Positions 49,090-61,673 of a stretch of 64,000 bases of DNA are shown here, one piece after another. This DNA is from Buddleja alternifolia (Eukaryota > Streptophyta > Magnoliopsida > Lamiales > Scrophulariaceae): contig CM033399.1 in assembly GCA_019426215.1 (NCBI GenBank), forward strand, positions 37,209,022 to 37,273,021, given 5' to 3'. Every line of letters starts with the position of its first letter. Positions within the stretch are counted from its first letter, which is position 1. Under the pieces are notes generated by a model, which had not been told where the DNA came from, ran no database searches, and worked only from the letters and a program-made list of their open reading frames with translations. Both the position numbers and the translations under genes were made by a program.

Positions 49090-49543
49090 ACTATGTTTGA
49101 TTCAATAAAATTGATAGAGAAAAGAAAACAAAACACAATAATACTATTTTCCATTGTCTTTATTAGGAGAAACGATAATCATATATTAAACAGCCGCTAA
49201 AAGGGAAGATTAAGAACAGACTCTTGGTCCTCCAAGGCAGAGCCAACTAATTAACAGTGAGCAACTTGATTGCCCGTCTGCCAAATCAAACGAAAGGAAA
49301 TAACATCAAACAAAGAAAATAAACAACGAATGTCTGAATCTAGATTACCAAAAGCAGAAAGATCTCCTCAACGCTTGAGCAAGGTGAAAAGAAAAAGGAA
49401 ATAGGAAAGAAAACTTAATACTAATTTGAGCAAATAACATTTCTTCGCCATTTGGTGAGGAAAATGGTGGAAAAAGAAAAATCCAGGTTTCCTTTTATTA
49501 TTTTTTTTCCATTCCCTGCTAATTTCATTGAACCAAATAGAGT
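49090..49543. mobile_element. Repeat block with inverted ends and RNase H remnant
   Basis: The ends are actatgtttgattcaat and, inverted, attgaaccaaatagagt. On the minus strand, about 49180-49330 reads ISFRLIWQTGNQVAHC, a stop, then LVGSALEDQES and LNLPF. This resembles the tail of the plant LINE RNase H (normally a 'R-x-GN-x-VAH-x-LA' motif followed by an acidic tail). The fragment is too short and broken to be functional. Confidence 0.4.
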
Positions 49544-50267
49544 ATAAGAGACCTCTCGAGAAAATAATAAAGTGTTCGGATCATTTAGACCCGAATTATG
49601 AACGGGTTAAAAATTGGACAATGATTTTTTATCATGATGATTAAAACTTCATTAAAAACTTATACGCAAACGTCCACGAATCCAATCACGTGAACATAAT
49701 TATAAGTATTCAGGAAAATCCTACTTAGACAAAAGATATACAGAAACCCAACAAAATCGTAATCCTTGAGCTTATTGAGAGCATTCTCATAAATTGAATT
49801 TCAGTTAATTTTCTACACTTAAAGGAACATGTGATCATCACAATCGGACCGATTGCCCTAATGATTAAGTCGGTAGAATAATTTTGCTAATATTTGTAAC
49901 ATTAACTAATGAAATTGTCACGTTGGCTGCTTTAATAAGAACATGGATAATCAATAATAAAATGGCACTGTGTATAGACTATGGAGACGTAAGAGGTACC
50001 TTGTCAAAAACAAAAAAAAAAGAGGCAAGAGGTCTTCAAACTACGTCGGCTGCTTTAATAAGAACTTTTATTTTATGTTTTATGTGTGAAACCGATAAGC
50101 TCACATGATTAAGCAAGACAAATGAACGAAATGTAAATATCTATATTAATATTTTTAACATTATTCTATTGCATCAATTACTACTCCATGTTGTCTTATA
50201 GTGGATATAAAATTGGACACCATCATAATAAATTATAATATCATTTTTAACCAAGTAGCTGGATAGC

Positions 50268-50301
<34 letters not shown>

Positions 50302-51909
50302 GGGAAGCAATTAATCCAAACTAAATAAATTTTAAATGTCAAATCATCCAGACAATCAATTGGCTTACGCTTTCATTACAATTACAATTAAATGAAAAGA
50401 GTGAGTATTATATATTTGCTACAGCCTTTTCAAAGATACTTAAATATAGCTTATTTTTGGTAAATATATTCTGGAGAAACAAAGAAATACTACTATGATT
50501 TAGTATTTACTATCAGGTTAATCAAAGAAATAACATTATTTACTATAGATTGACCCTAAAAAGGTCAAAATAATATTCCATTACCTTCTAGAAAGACATA
50601 ATAATATCATGGATTTAATTTTATATTTCTTTTTTGGGAGAAAAGAATTAAAATATTTCTAAACAGTTGTCAAGAGATATTATAACTGTAAGAAAACAAC
50701 TGTATTTCTAGAAGAATTGACTTCCACTCATGTGATTTTAATGCTTTATATAATTACTTTGAAGCTTTCTTGTGAGACATGGATAGCCAGATAGGTATAT
50801 AGTCTTAATTATGGGAGAGAGGAACCTAACGTATGTGCTCAAATTAGCAAAACTTGTTGGATGCGGATTTAACATCGTTTTTTCGATTTTGTAATATATC
50901 GATTCTTTTAAAAAAAAAATAGCAAAAACTAATTGGGGTTATATTTTTTTTTTGAAAAATGGAGTTTATACATTAATACAGAAAATATACTAAAGTAACA
51001 AATCAAATCCAAGAATTAATCTCACCTATTCCTATTATAATTCACAAAAGTTAGGCAACAATAATTTGGTGGCAGCCCTATTATATATTTGATTTTTAAG
51101 AAAATTTATTCAACAATTTTTGTTATTATGAATTATCAATTACTGCAATATGTACCCTGAGAAGAAGGTTCTGGTCCTTTCTTATTTTCAAAGTCATGGC
51201 GGATGATCTATTACGTGACTTAAATAAATGTTTCAAGTCAATTGCAATAGAACCCTCCTCAAAATAAGAATTTACATTTCATTATTTCAATATATATAAG
51301 TTTAATTAATTAATTAACACTTATGTCTATTAATATTTTATTATTTCTGTTTCTTTCATTCTAGTACTTATTTGACCAAGAAAAAAATTTATTCCTATCT
51401 TTTCTATCTTTAATTCTACCTACGTTTCCGAAAATCTAGCAGCTCATGGTTTGACTAGTAGGAATGATTCGTTGTTTCTTTATCGGAATTTTATATATTT
51501 ATATATATATATACACCAAAATTTACGCCGTCCGATGTAGAAATATCTTCTGGTTTGAATTATTACAGTCACCAATTTACCTGGAAACAGAAAAGAAAAA
51601 AGAAAATCAATGTTTGAATCCCATATAAATAGATAGTTTGAAGTCCTCAGCATTTATGCTCCCAACTGTCCAACTCCCTATATCAAAGAATCTATCTTCT
51701 TTTTTTGATAATTAAGAATCTATCTTCTTCAACTCTCTATTTCCAATAGAAAGTCATATTCCTTCATTACTTTTGGTGATTCTCTTTCGTAATCTTGTAG
51801 TGGATATTATGTCCTTCAATCTCAATGGATATGCATATCTATATCTATATCTATTTTCAATACCTATATCTATATCTATATCGAGTTTCAATGAGTTCAA
51901 TTTTTTTGT
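49544..51909. other. Long AT-rich intergenic stretch
   Basis: No gene is supported. A 22 bp direct repeat containing ggctgctttaataagaac occurs near 49925 and 50047, (TA)n runs near 50270-50299, and a TATATC microsatellite occupies 51832-51882. The 74- and 65-codon frames here look random. Confidence 0.5.
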
Positions 51910-52284
51910 GGATAATTGCATAAAACCCTTGTGTTATTTTAAAAATGCTAAAAAAAAAATCATGTGTTAACGAAATAGGCTAATCACCCTCTGTTTTCTT
52001 AAAAAGTGCACAAAAAAACCAATTTTTGTTAAAATGATAAAAGAAAATATGTATTTTTTGGGTGAATTAACACTATCTACCTTTTATAAATTATGAAGAG
52101 TATATAAATGACAAATGAGCATGTCAATAAGGTAAAAAACATGAAAAACGCGCTCGTTTTTTTAATGAAATTTGATTTTTTTTTGCACACTTTTTAAGAA
52201 CACAGGGGTGATTAGCCTATTTCGTTACACAGAGAGTTTATTAGCATTTTTGAAATAACACAGGGATTTTTTATGCAATTACCC
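51910..52284. mobile_element. MITE-like element with about 115 bp TIRs
   Basis: The left arm starts ggataattgcataaaaccc and the right arm ends with the inverted form (ttttttatgcaattacccc). The arms also share inverted words for 'gtgttattt', 'aatgcta', 'acgaaataggctaatcaccc' and 'aaaaagtgcac'. The interior is about 140 bp. Non-coding. Boundaries are accurate to within a few bases. Confidence 0.7.
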
Positions 52285-52315
52285 CATTTTTTTGTTAACC
52301 ATACTATATATTTAG

Positions 52316-52659
52316 GTTGGGTGAAATTGTCCTCATTAAACCATTAGAGCTCGACAATATACAACCCTAGTTTAGTATAGGGGTAATACACACACACACA
52401 CATATATATATATGTGTGTGTATATGTGCTCAAAATACACTTTACCCCTCTGAACCATACCATTTATATCAAATACTTCCTGAACTATAGAAAAATACTG
52501 TAGAAAGAACTGTAGAAAAGTACACTTACCTCCTTCAATTGCATGGAATTGTCCCTATTACCCTTGACCATTTCCTTTGATTTTTAAGTTGGGTGAAGTT
52601 GTCCTCATTGAACCGTTAGAACCCGACAGTATACAATCCTAGTTTAGTACAGGGGTAAT

Positions 52660-52695
<36 letters not shown>

Positions 52696-52815
52696 GTGTG
52701 TGTATATGTATATATGTGCTCAAAATACACTTTGCCCCTCTGGACTATACCCTTTGTACCAAAGACCCCCTTAACTATAAAAAAATACACTTACCTCCTT
52801 CAATTGCATGGAATT
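52316..52815 (+). repeat. Direct duplication of about 265 bp
   Basis: Two consecutive copies (about 52316-52560 and 52583-52815) share 'gttgtcctcattgaacc', 'ctagtttagta', 'ggggtaatacacacac', a CA/TA microsatellite, 'gtgctcaaaatacacttt' and 'cctccttcaattgcatggaa'. The right copy includes the left arm of the fold-back element that follows. Confidence 0.75.
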
Positions 52816-53673
52816 ATCCTATTACCCTTGACTATTACTTTTCCTTTTATTTTTCATTTTCTCCACAATTTTTTTCTTTTTCACAAATTTTATTTTCTTA
52901 CATAAATTGATTAAAATTGATTCAAAGAATTATAATTAATTAATTACAATGACAATTTGCAATATTTTTTAGAACAAACGTTAATTAATTAATTTGGTGA
53001 AAAGCATTATATAAATATTTAAAAGAATTCAACTAATGTGTTGTAAAAATATTAAAGTAATTCAAATAGATTTGTAATATATTTTATGTATATTTTGATT
53101 ATATATATGTATATGTATACGTGTGTGAGTGTATTTTAAATCATGGGGTGTAAGGATATGTACACTTTCAGTTAATTTAAATATATTAATATATATATGT
53201 TAGCATTAACTTTGACATATATATATATATATATATATATTACAGTAAATTAGGGTATTAAAAATATACATATATGTAATAAGAAAATATGCATAAAAGA
53301 TATATGTTATAATTAATTTGGTCTTGTAACAATGCATTAGTATAATTTCATCATACACTAATATAATATCATACACTAATATAATATAATGTCACCAAAT
53401 TAATTTATTATATTGCTAAAAATATTACAAATTATTATTTTAAATAATTAGTTATAATGCATTGGGTAAATTTTAACTAATCTATGTAAGAAAAGAAAAT
53501 TTGTGAAAAAGGTGAAAAATGGTGGAGAAAATGAAAAAATGAAAGAAAATATAATGGTTAAGGGTAATAAAGACAATTCCATGCAATTGAGGGGGGTAAG
53601 TGTGTGTTTTTATAGTTCAGGGGGATATTTGGTACAAAAGAGTATAGTTAGGGGCAAAATGTATTTTGCCCTA
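52717..53673. mobile_element. Fold-back element with about 190 bp TIRs
   Basis: The left arm (52717-52905) and right arm (53485-53673) are inverted copies. Words such as 'aaatacactttgcccc', 'ttgtaccaaa', 'ttcaattgcatggaatt' and 'tttctccac' recur inverted and in mirrored order. The interior of about 580 bp is very AT-rich with a TA run. No transposase is present. The short frames at 52696-52910 and 53503-53724 lie in the arms and are not genes. Confidence 0.7.
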
Positions 53674-54138
53674 TATGTTAAATTGTTAATGACCCTTCTA
53701 AGTGATGGTTTAGGTCTCAATTAACCTTCTAGTCTTGTTTGTTGCCTAACAAAATTAAAGTTCTTTCTGTGCATTAGATTAATTAAAGTTCCAGTTTCGA
53801 GTTCTATATCTGAGGTGGAACTAGATTAGTAGACTATGGTTAGTTCATGTTTAACTCTCATTTGCTTGCATATATCAAAGTGGTAATCAATATATTGTTA
53901 CGTTGTAATAATCAAAGCCCTTAATTACTAATCTTTGATCCATAATTTTGTGTTCGGTTGTTATTTGGATTTGAAAATCGTGAAAATGACTTCGAATTAA
54001 TTTCAATAAAAACAATGTTTAATATTTCGTCTTTTCTGTTATTAAAATTTTATCATCTATATATATAACTCTCTATATATTTTTTCCAAAAATATTTCTT
54101 TTATGCTTTGTTTTTATCTAAAACTTAGTGATCAAAGT
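53674..54138. other. AT-rich intergenic stretch, nothing recognised
   Basis: No supported feature. Confidence 0.5.
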
Positions 54139-54151
54139 AACTTAATGAATG

Positions 54152-54358
54152 ACCCAAAACCTGTTGGTCTAATGGTATTCACTTCACGTTTTATATGAGA
54201 GGTCCAGTGTTCGAATCCAAACAACCACAAGTTGTGACTCTCTTCTCCTTTATGGAGCTAGAAAGAGCCTTTATGATTCAAAATTATAATTATCAACTCA
54301 GATTTATCCAATTAGATATGTAGGGTATCCTTCCCTCTTGAATTTAAAAAAAAAAGTT
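54152..54358 (+). mobile_element. tRNA-derived SINE, copy 1
   Basis: A polymerase III A box (tggtctaatgg, 54165-54175) and B box (tgttcgaatcc, 54208-54218) lie 32 bp apart, as in tRNA-derived SINEs. The body ends in an A-rich tail (54343-54355). A 12 bp target-site duplication ACTTAATGAATG flanks it at 54140-54151 and 54359-54370. This is not a working tRNA gene: the rest does not fold as one. Confidence 0.8.
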
Positions 54359-54490
54359 ACTTAATGAATGCCACCAAACAATCTTATATATCCATATATA
54401 GAAAATTATTTTATTGACCCTGTCTGAATGTTACGTTTACATATTACAAGGAAGTTGTAAGAACAAAATGATTAAAAACATGAAATTACA

Positions 54491-54690
54491 ACACAGGGCC
54501 TGTTGATTTAGTAATATTCATCTCTCATTTTATATGAAAAATCCTGCATTCAAATTCAGGCTACTACAAGTTGTGATTCTCTCCTCCTTTATGGAATTAG
54601 ATAAAATTTGTATGACTCATAATTATAATCATCATCCTAAATTTATCGAGTTAGATATTTTGGGTTATTCCCTCCATCTTAAATTTAAAA
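54491..54690 (+). mobile_element. tRNA-derived SINE, copy 2 (older)
   Basis: This is a diverged relative of copy 1 (shared 'ctacaagttgtgattctctc' and 'ctcctttatgga' words) with decayed A and B boxes. It is flanked by a 14 bp target-site duplication AACATGAAATTACA at 54477-54490 and 54691-54704. The perfect duplication with a decayed body suggests the source copy was already diverged. Confidence 0.75.
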
Positions 54691-54704
54691 AACATGAAAT
54701 TACA

Positions 54705-56162
54705 TTCTTGACTTTAATATGTGGCCCCCAAAAATTCCCTTAAATTTAGGAACGGTGGGTTTAAGCAGTCATTTTTGGACTAAAGACTCATTAATGTGAT
54801 TAGTGATACTAAGATATTAATGTGATTAGTGATACTAAGAAGACTTGTCAAACTAAGCTTTCATCAAGTTAACTATTAAGGACAAAATTCTCAACAAGAT
54901 TGAATATTAAATTCCACCTTGCTTCGAAATTAAATTAAGGCATCATTAGAAATTGGACAAAATGTATTAAGCCCCCTCAAAAAATTCAATTGTAAGAAAT
55001 CTCAAAGAAAAAAACAAATTGTGCCCCTAGCAGCCCCAAAATTAGTTTTTCAAGCCAAGCTATCATCGAAAACCTATTATATGTCTGTCTCCATTTATTT
55101 TAAGGATAATGTTGTTGTTTACTTTTTTTCTCGCCTTTTTCGACATTTCATTTCCAATTTGTATAAATATTTTTGCCTTAAATTCATCTGTTACAATATT
55201 TATAAGACAAACCGTGATTCAACGACACAGTAAAAAAGTTTGTTTAGATGGCTAAAATGATGGAAATGACGTCTATGCCCTTAAAAGTGGTGTGGCGCTT
55301 GCATTTGATTTGATGGTGGGAAAAATGAATTTTGGTTAAAATGTTTTATATGATATATTTTTATGGATTTGAGATTAGTCCAAAATTGAATTTTCTTATG
55401 GAGTTCAGTGCATTTTGTCCTAAACAGAATAAAAAGTATAAATAATTTTATTGATTTTTCCTGCACGAAAATTGAAGGGGTAATGAATCTTGCAGATAAT
55501 ATTTTATATATATATATATATATAATCATGCACAAATGAGATTATCTTCAAAACTTGACTTTTGTATTGTACCTATGCAAAGATGCTATTAATCAATTTA
55601 ATAATCCTAAAATTATATCCTTTATATTTTATTATCTCTCTTTATTGATTTTTCCTTTTATTCTTGATACTTATCCTCAAATAAAGCAAGCAACAAGTGT
55701 GGAGCCTAAAACTTTTTGTTAATATAAAGGTTCAATCATTCAAATTAGTAATTAATTTCACTATGCGTTCTAAAGCATAAAGTATACCTAGCGGGAACAT
55801 TGGAATTAATTTGTTTGGAGGGCCAAAATTTTACTTTAGGACATTTATTTTAATAACGAGTCGATTTTTTTTTTCTCCACTACTTTATTGAATTACCTCC
55901 TTCGTCATTAGTGCACGATGGAGAATGAAGAGTATGACATTCATGTTCTTGTGGAGTACCGTGATATGACTCGCCAAGTTTGGTCTTTATAAAATGAAGA
56001 GAATTATCTACCATAAAATAATGTCTTATCCTTATTTTAATCATCTACTATATGTATAAAAAAATCTAGAAATATACAGTTGACACAAATTATATATTTT
56101 TAACATGGATAGGTGAAATGAAAGACAAAATAGTATGCTATTTTAAAATTAAAAAATGTGAA
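54705..56162. other. AT-rich intergenic stretch, nothing recognised
   Basis: A short direct repeat 'taatgtgattagtgatacta' occurs at about 54793 and 54819. No gene is supported. Confidence 0.5.
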
Positions 56163-56621
56163 GGGCTAATTGTATTTTTCGTCATGTATCTTTTTTACTT
56201 TTGGATTTTGGTCCTGATTTCTTTTTTCGATTTGCAAAGTCATCTTGTAACTATCCAACTTTTAGCAATTTTAGTCCGATTTTGACCGGAGCTGACCAAT
56301 TTGACGGGAATTTGCCACGTGTGATGTTAACTGAACAAAATTCATGTGGTGGCATGCCAAATAAACGCTGATTGGGACAAAATTGATGACCCAGTTAGCA
56401 TTCATTTTGGCAAGAAAATTGAAAATTTTCCAATTTTTTGTTCATGTTAGCACCATGCGTCCAACGCGTGGCAAATTCTGGTCAAATTGGTCGGCTCCAG
56501 TCAAAATCGGACTAAAATTGTCAAAAGTTTTATAGTTACAGGATGACTTTGCAAATAAAAAAAAAACAGGTTCAAAATCCAAAAAATGGGAAAGTTAAAG
56601 GACGAAAAATTCATTTAGCCC
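56163..56621. mobile_element. MITE-like element with about 160 bp TIRs (459 bp)
   Basis: The left end gggctaattgtatttttcg and the reverse complement of the right end (gggctaaatgaatttttcg) match. The match continues through inverted words for 'tttgcaaagtcatc', 'caattttagtccgattttga' and 'gaccaatttgac', so the arms take up most of the element. Non-coding and probably Mutator-like. Confidence 0.75.
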
Positions 56622-57115
56622 AAAATGTGAAATATCAAAGCAGTTCGGCTACGGAAGTTCTTTCGTAGTTTTGAGAAATTCAATTGGTGTCTTTGATAAC
56701 TAACTTGCTATTTTCTAATTATAAGTTATACACCCATTCAAAGAAAATAAATTGGTCAAAAAATTAAAATTTGTCAACTAGCAAACTCAAAGGACATATA
56801 TATGGCGAAAATGTTCATCCAAGCCTGATCAGTTGATCCCAAATATTTAAAAGAATTCACTTCAAATCCTTTTTTTGGATAAATTCACTTCAAATCATCA
56901 TAACAAAAACGTGTAACATGTATAATAATGTATAGGAATGATCTACACGTGTACAGATATGATTGAAACATGCTAAAAAATCAGAGGTAATTTCTTTAAC
57001 CCCAAATAATTGCGACCTTTCCAAAAAAATTGCCATGCTTCACGTGTGCAACAAATTTGAAATAATTGAAGTGAGTTAAAAATGGAAACTTTCGTTTCTC
57101 ACTTCACCAAGTGAG

Positions 57116-57146
<31 letters not shown>

Positions 57147-57465
57147 AGAAATTGTAACCAAAAAGTGTATATACATAAATAAGAAATGAATTTGACATGC
57201 TATTTGATCGAAGAATATTAATTTTATAGACTCAACTCAACGTGTATCTTGAAATGAAACTAAAGAAAAAACAAGGTAAGAATCTAAGAAGAAGGGAGAT
57301 GTCAACTATCAAAAAACAACACCGGAAATAGCATTTATTTATAGCACGCAAGTGTGGATTAATTAGTACTTTAGTTTAGGTGTGGATCACCTACAGACAT
57401 TATTGAACAATTTTTTTAAAAAATAAATAAGTCACCTACATGAGCAACATGACATTTATTGACCC
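56622..57465. other. AT-rich intergenic stretch with (TA)n
   Basis: Only a (TA)n run at 57118-57147 stands out. Confidence 0.5.
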
Positions 57466-57505
57466 TCCCCCCCCCCCCCCCACCCACCCCAAAAAAAAAA
57501 AAAAA
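57466..57505. repeat. Poly-C / poly-A homopolymer tract
   Basis: About fifteen C, then C/A-rich, then about fifteen A. The exact length is probably unreliable. Confidence 0.85.
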
Positions 57506-58029
57506 GAAAGAAAGGAATCTCCTATATTAAGTACATCAAATGTGACAAACCCATTTCTAATTTGAAATACCAAACTCATAAATTAAATATTTATGATGTT
57601 TCCTTATGTCCGTCACTTCACATGCATCATGCGTATAATATTTATGAGGAGTTAAATAGAAGATTAAAAATTAATTTGAAACATATGGTCCAGGTCATTA
57701 ATTTAAGGAGCGAGGAAAGTAATGCAGCTTTCTTTGCAATAATAGGGTTAAGAATTAAATGTATATCACTTATAAGTCATAATTAAGCACAACATTTAGG
57801 GTAAGATAGGAAGAGTAATTAACACAACTAGACAATGGATTTGAAACACTCGGGAAAAAAAAAAAAAAAAGAAGAGATAATGAGGAAATAATTTAAAACT
57901 AGTATGTCGAACTCGGTGGTTTTAAAATAATTTAAAATTAGGCAATCATTAGCTTTTTTGCGGACAAAGATCATATTTCTTAAGTGTATGATTTCGTGTG
58001 TTCTTCTCATAACCCCACCAAAGGTTCCT
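57506..58029. other. Intergenic stretch, nothing recognised
   Basis: No supported gene. The 74-codon frame at 57562 has no recognisable similarity. Confidence 0.45.
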
Positions 58030-58640
58030 CAAATAAGAATCAGGCTTGTTGCAAAGTGAGACAGGAAGGATCCTAAGGCCATCATGATTCGTCTTCTATT
58101 CCTCCACTCGAACGGGTGTCCACTGCCTTGCAAATGCTACACGATCAATGTTGATGTTGCTTTTGTCTAGGGCTGATTTTATATCAGATCGGGTTCAACA
58201 GAGCCACTGCACTATATACCATTGGATACAGAGTCAAGATAGTAAAAAATACTTAAAGTCAAGATAGTAAAAAACACTTAAAGTACATACATCCAATGGT
58301 AATAGATGGACCGACTTTATTGGACCCGATTTAGCTTAGAATTTTCCCTTGTTCTTGGTGTCACAATGCCTACCAAGAGGGGGTCAAAGCCTTGCTTTCT
58401 GCCCTCACTGTGTTTGACCGTCTGATGATCCAAAATGTCATTTTTGCAAGTATTCGGTTAATCCTGTTAAGATGATTAGCCTATTGAATTTATTGATTGA
58501 TACTCTTCGAGTCTTAATATAAATGCTAAACCCCTTCTTAGCTAGTGGTCGGATTAGAAGATTCAACATATTTGTCGTCAAGCCAACTCTTTGACTCATG
58601 CATTGATTAATTAGGCTTTACATTGTAACTATGATGGTTG
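58030..58640 (+). pseudogene. Decayed LINE-type RNase H fragment, interrupted by a MITE
   Basis: Reading in several frames on the plus strand shows, in order, CPLPCKCYTINVDVAFV (like the RNase H start 'P..G..K.N.D.A'), a break, VKALLSALTVFDRLMIQNVIFAS (like 'EA.AL..AL..A...G...V..E.D'), and RQANSLTHALIN (like 'R..N..AH.LA'). Frame changes and stops separate them. The break after VDVAFV coincides with the MITE at 58169-58349. This is a dead piece of a non-LTR retrotransposon or RVT_3-type gene. Confidence 0.5.
58169..58349. mobile_element. MITE inserted in the RNase H remnant (181 bp)
   Basis: The left arm (agggctgattttatatcag, then atcgggttcaa, then accattggat) is matched inverted on the right (atccaatggta, then ttggacccgat, then agaattttccct). 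A 29 bp unit containing 'gtcaagatagtaaaaaa' is duplicated in the centre. Confidence 0.6.
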
Positions 58641-59669
58641 ATTTAAATAGTTTTGATTCTTTCCTCTTGAACGCGGGGCAACCAACCTGATTGGTTTGGG
58701 CCCTTTTTCATGGTTTGTCTTTGATGTTTATCTATAAAGTTCACTTGGGAAAAGAAAAAAAACCCAAGAAACCAATAATGGGCCACTACTTTGATGTAGG
58801 CATAGAATTCATTATTGGGTCCAACTCTAATAGGTTGATTTCAGATTCAGGCCCAACTAAGTGCTATTTATTGGAAGCCCAACTAAACTATTTAAGGGGG
58901 TTTCATTAACAGATAGGGCATGTATATTAGATCATAGCTTGTAGGAAAATGAAATACAATCCTAATATATACTACAAAAAAAATCAATGAATTATACAAA
59001 ACAATTATACTACTTTAGATATTTATTCTATTCTCCTTATACAGAGAAAGCAATCAAAATATTCATAATTTTTTCATTATATATATTTTTCCATGATAAT
59101 TCTAGTATTACTTGAGTGACAAAATATTAATCCCTATTTTGCAGGTCCTTCGTCAACTTGGTCAACTTTTCAAGAGTGGCAGGAAAGAGTAATCTTCATT
59201 ATCATACTTAAAATAATAACAATATTCTACTAAGAAATTATTACAATTTATTCACTTGAAACAATTTAATAAATCAATATGTTTCAAATCAACAAAGAAT
59301 AGTGAAAAAGTAGGATCTCATATATAGAATGCCTCAAATTAAGATTCATGCCATCCAGTTGATGGCCTGCAACTATTTGTTATGAGATTGACTCGAACAG
59401 TGTTTCACTGAAAATTCTTTCATAGACTTGGTGTTGAAAATCAAAAGGTCTAGATTATGTCACACTGTCATACGTTATGCGATGATGTGGCATAATCTAA
59501 ATTTTTTGGGGTTTTCTACACCGAATGTATACAAGAACTTTCCGTGTTTCACACTATAATTTCCAAGTTCATGAAATATAAAAATAAAGTTTTGGTCCCC
59601 CAACTTTCAACTTTGCTCGAGTCTTACACACGACGTTCGTCACGTTCCTTACCAAACTTTTCCCATCTC
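58641..59669. other. Intergenic stretch downstream of the POLAR-like gene
   Basis: No gene is supported. It should contain the 3' UTR of the minus-strand gene ending at 59670. Confidence 0.5.
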
Positions 59670-61673
59670 CTAAGGTTCGAACTCCAGTTTCTTACAACAC
59701 ATAGGCTGTTGTTTCGCTTGTCTCAACAAGCTAGGTATGTCGGAAAGATGTTGAGACACGAGGCGGGCAGTGTCTTTCCACCACGAAAGCTCTGTTTCTT
59801 TCTCCTCAAGTTGTTGCATTGCATAGTCTAAAGCTGATTCGAGCTCGTTTATTCTTTCTTGCTGCCTTGATTCCAATAGTTCGTGCAATTTTCTCTCGAG
59901 TTCTCTTGAAGAAACCCCGTAGAACTCGTTATTGCTGTACTCGTGCTGCTCGTTAACTACTTCTTCGCTGTGGCTCTCCTCGGGTGCACTGTACTCAACA
60001 TTGATCTGCCATTTATCAAGCTTTAAAGATTCAGAATTTTGGATCTAACTTAAATCTGAAACAACTTATATATGTTTCCTATATTTCCTCATTTTTAATC
60101 AAATTGCAACTTTAAAATACTTTACCAATAAATGAATTCCTAGATGTAATGGAAAAAAGGGATAAATTACATAGACACCTCCTACGTGACCCCAATTACG
60201 AAAACCATCTAAAAGTTAGAAATTATCATAACGTTGAATTATATTACAATTTCGCCCCTATAAGTAAAAAAGTTTACAATTTTAACCCATGTTTTTCGAA
60301 TTGCCAGCATTTGAATACCGGGGCATCTTGGTAATTTGTAAAATCACAAAAATCTCGTAGTAATTACCAAATAAATGAGGGACATGCATGTAATTATCCA
60401 AAAAAAATATATAATTTTGAAACAAAAATTCATGTTGTCTAATATATTTACCTCAGAACATTGCTGTTTCGAGTATTTTACAACGAATTCCTCGTCCATC
60501 TGAAGCTGCATACGGTCAAATTCATCTTCGAGCTCTGCCTCAAGTTGATCCATTCTCAGGCTCTTCTCTCGTCTCATGTAACGTCGATGATTACTAAATC
60601 CAATCTTCGGGTTTTGAACATTGTCTGAAGTTAAATATACGCCAGGATCATGTTCCTCAGCAAACAAAGCTTCATGTATACCAGTGTTTGAGTAAGAAGA
60701 AGAAATGCTGGATTTAGAGGACATACATTTTGGATTTTTGTCTTGATTTTCGATCTCTGTTTGGAAATTTTGAAGCAGAAATTCTATCTTTTTGTGCAGC
60801 TCCACCATTTTGTTAAACTCATTTCTACTAGCAGCAATAAGATACATTAGACCAAATCCAACACCAAGGTTGAAAGAAGCCTCTTTGTCACATTCTGTTG
60901 AACAATTACCGGAAAATGAATTAGTTTGGCAGATAAATAATAAGCAGCAGGAAATATTGACAGGTTCTGACAAAAAGTGTGGCTAAATTCGGTCTGGATT
61001 AGAATTTTGTTGTAATTACCTAATTATATTTAAGTGCATTCGATTTAAGGATGTCCTTTAGTTTCTTGATGGAAGTTTGAAATGTACGAGATTCGAAGTC
61101 TATTTTGAAAAATATATAGCTCATAAGTTCACGTTTAATGTTTTGTCATCCATCTATTTCATGAAAAGTTATACCATGTGACATACTCGATAAATTGAAC
61201 TATACACATTGAGTTCTAAAAAACGTTCATCAATAATACTCGAGTATTGAAAATAAGGCATATGTTTTTCTAACATAATAGTAATTTATAATTAAAAACA
61301 AAAAAAAAACAAATCGAAATCAAGAACCATCTGAACCATAAATCTCTAATATTGAAAAGTTAAAATAAAATGAATTCCAATGATATATTCAAATAAAATT
61401 ACCTGTAACATCTTCTCTAGAAGAAGATGATGCTTCATGATTAATTGAGCCCTTCACCATCCCATTATTTCTTTTAATATCAAAATCACCCCTCGTCTTC
61501 TCCTTTTCCCATTTTCGCTCCATAAATCCACTTCTCGAGCCCCTTGACGTCCCTCCTTTGAACCAACGGGAAAAGATAAACCATGGCGATACACAAGTGA
61601 AACTTCGGCATATTTCTCTTCTTTTCCTCTGCCCCCGTGCAGCAGTGTCGCAAGAATAGCCATCAAAGCTCAT
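59670..61673 (-). CDS. POLAR-like cell-polarity protein
   Basis: Three exons on the minus strand, 61403-61673, 60452-60894 and 59670-60005, join in frame to 349 residues from MSFDGYSCDT to KKLEFEP. The N-terminus is basic and low-complexity. The middle has a hydrophobic patch (GVGFGLMYLIAASRNEF) and a Ser-rich spacer. Two coiled-coil segments follow, around QLEAELEDEFDRMQLQMDEE and ELLESRQQERINELESALDY, ending in EKETELSWWKDTARL. This arrangement matches the POLAR/POLAR-like family, in which Arabidopsis POLAR is polarised in stomatal-lineage cells with BASL and scaffolds GSK3/BIN2-type kinases. Family assignment is from remembered motif order; the cellular role here is inference. Intron 2 holds a MITE-like repeat. 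Confidence 0.75.
60157..60399. mobile_element. MITE-like insertion in intron 2 of the POLAR-like gene
   Basis: The left end gggataaattacatagacac and the inverted right end (ggataattacatgcatgtcc) are similar, with a short inner match around 'cctc'. It lies between the exons 59670-60005 and 60452-60894 and does not touch the splice sites. Confidence 0.45.

Noticed and set aside
54165..54218. Possible tRNA gene (A and B boxes)
   Set aside because: The boxes are real but there is no acceptor stem or anticodon arm, and the block has an A tail and target-site duplications, so it is a SINE.
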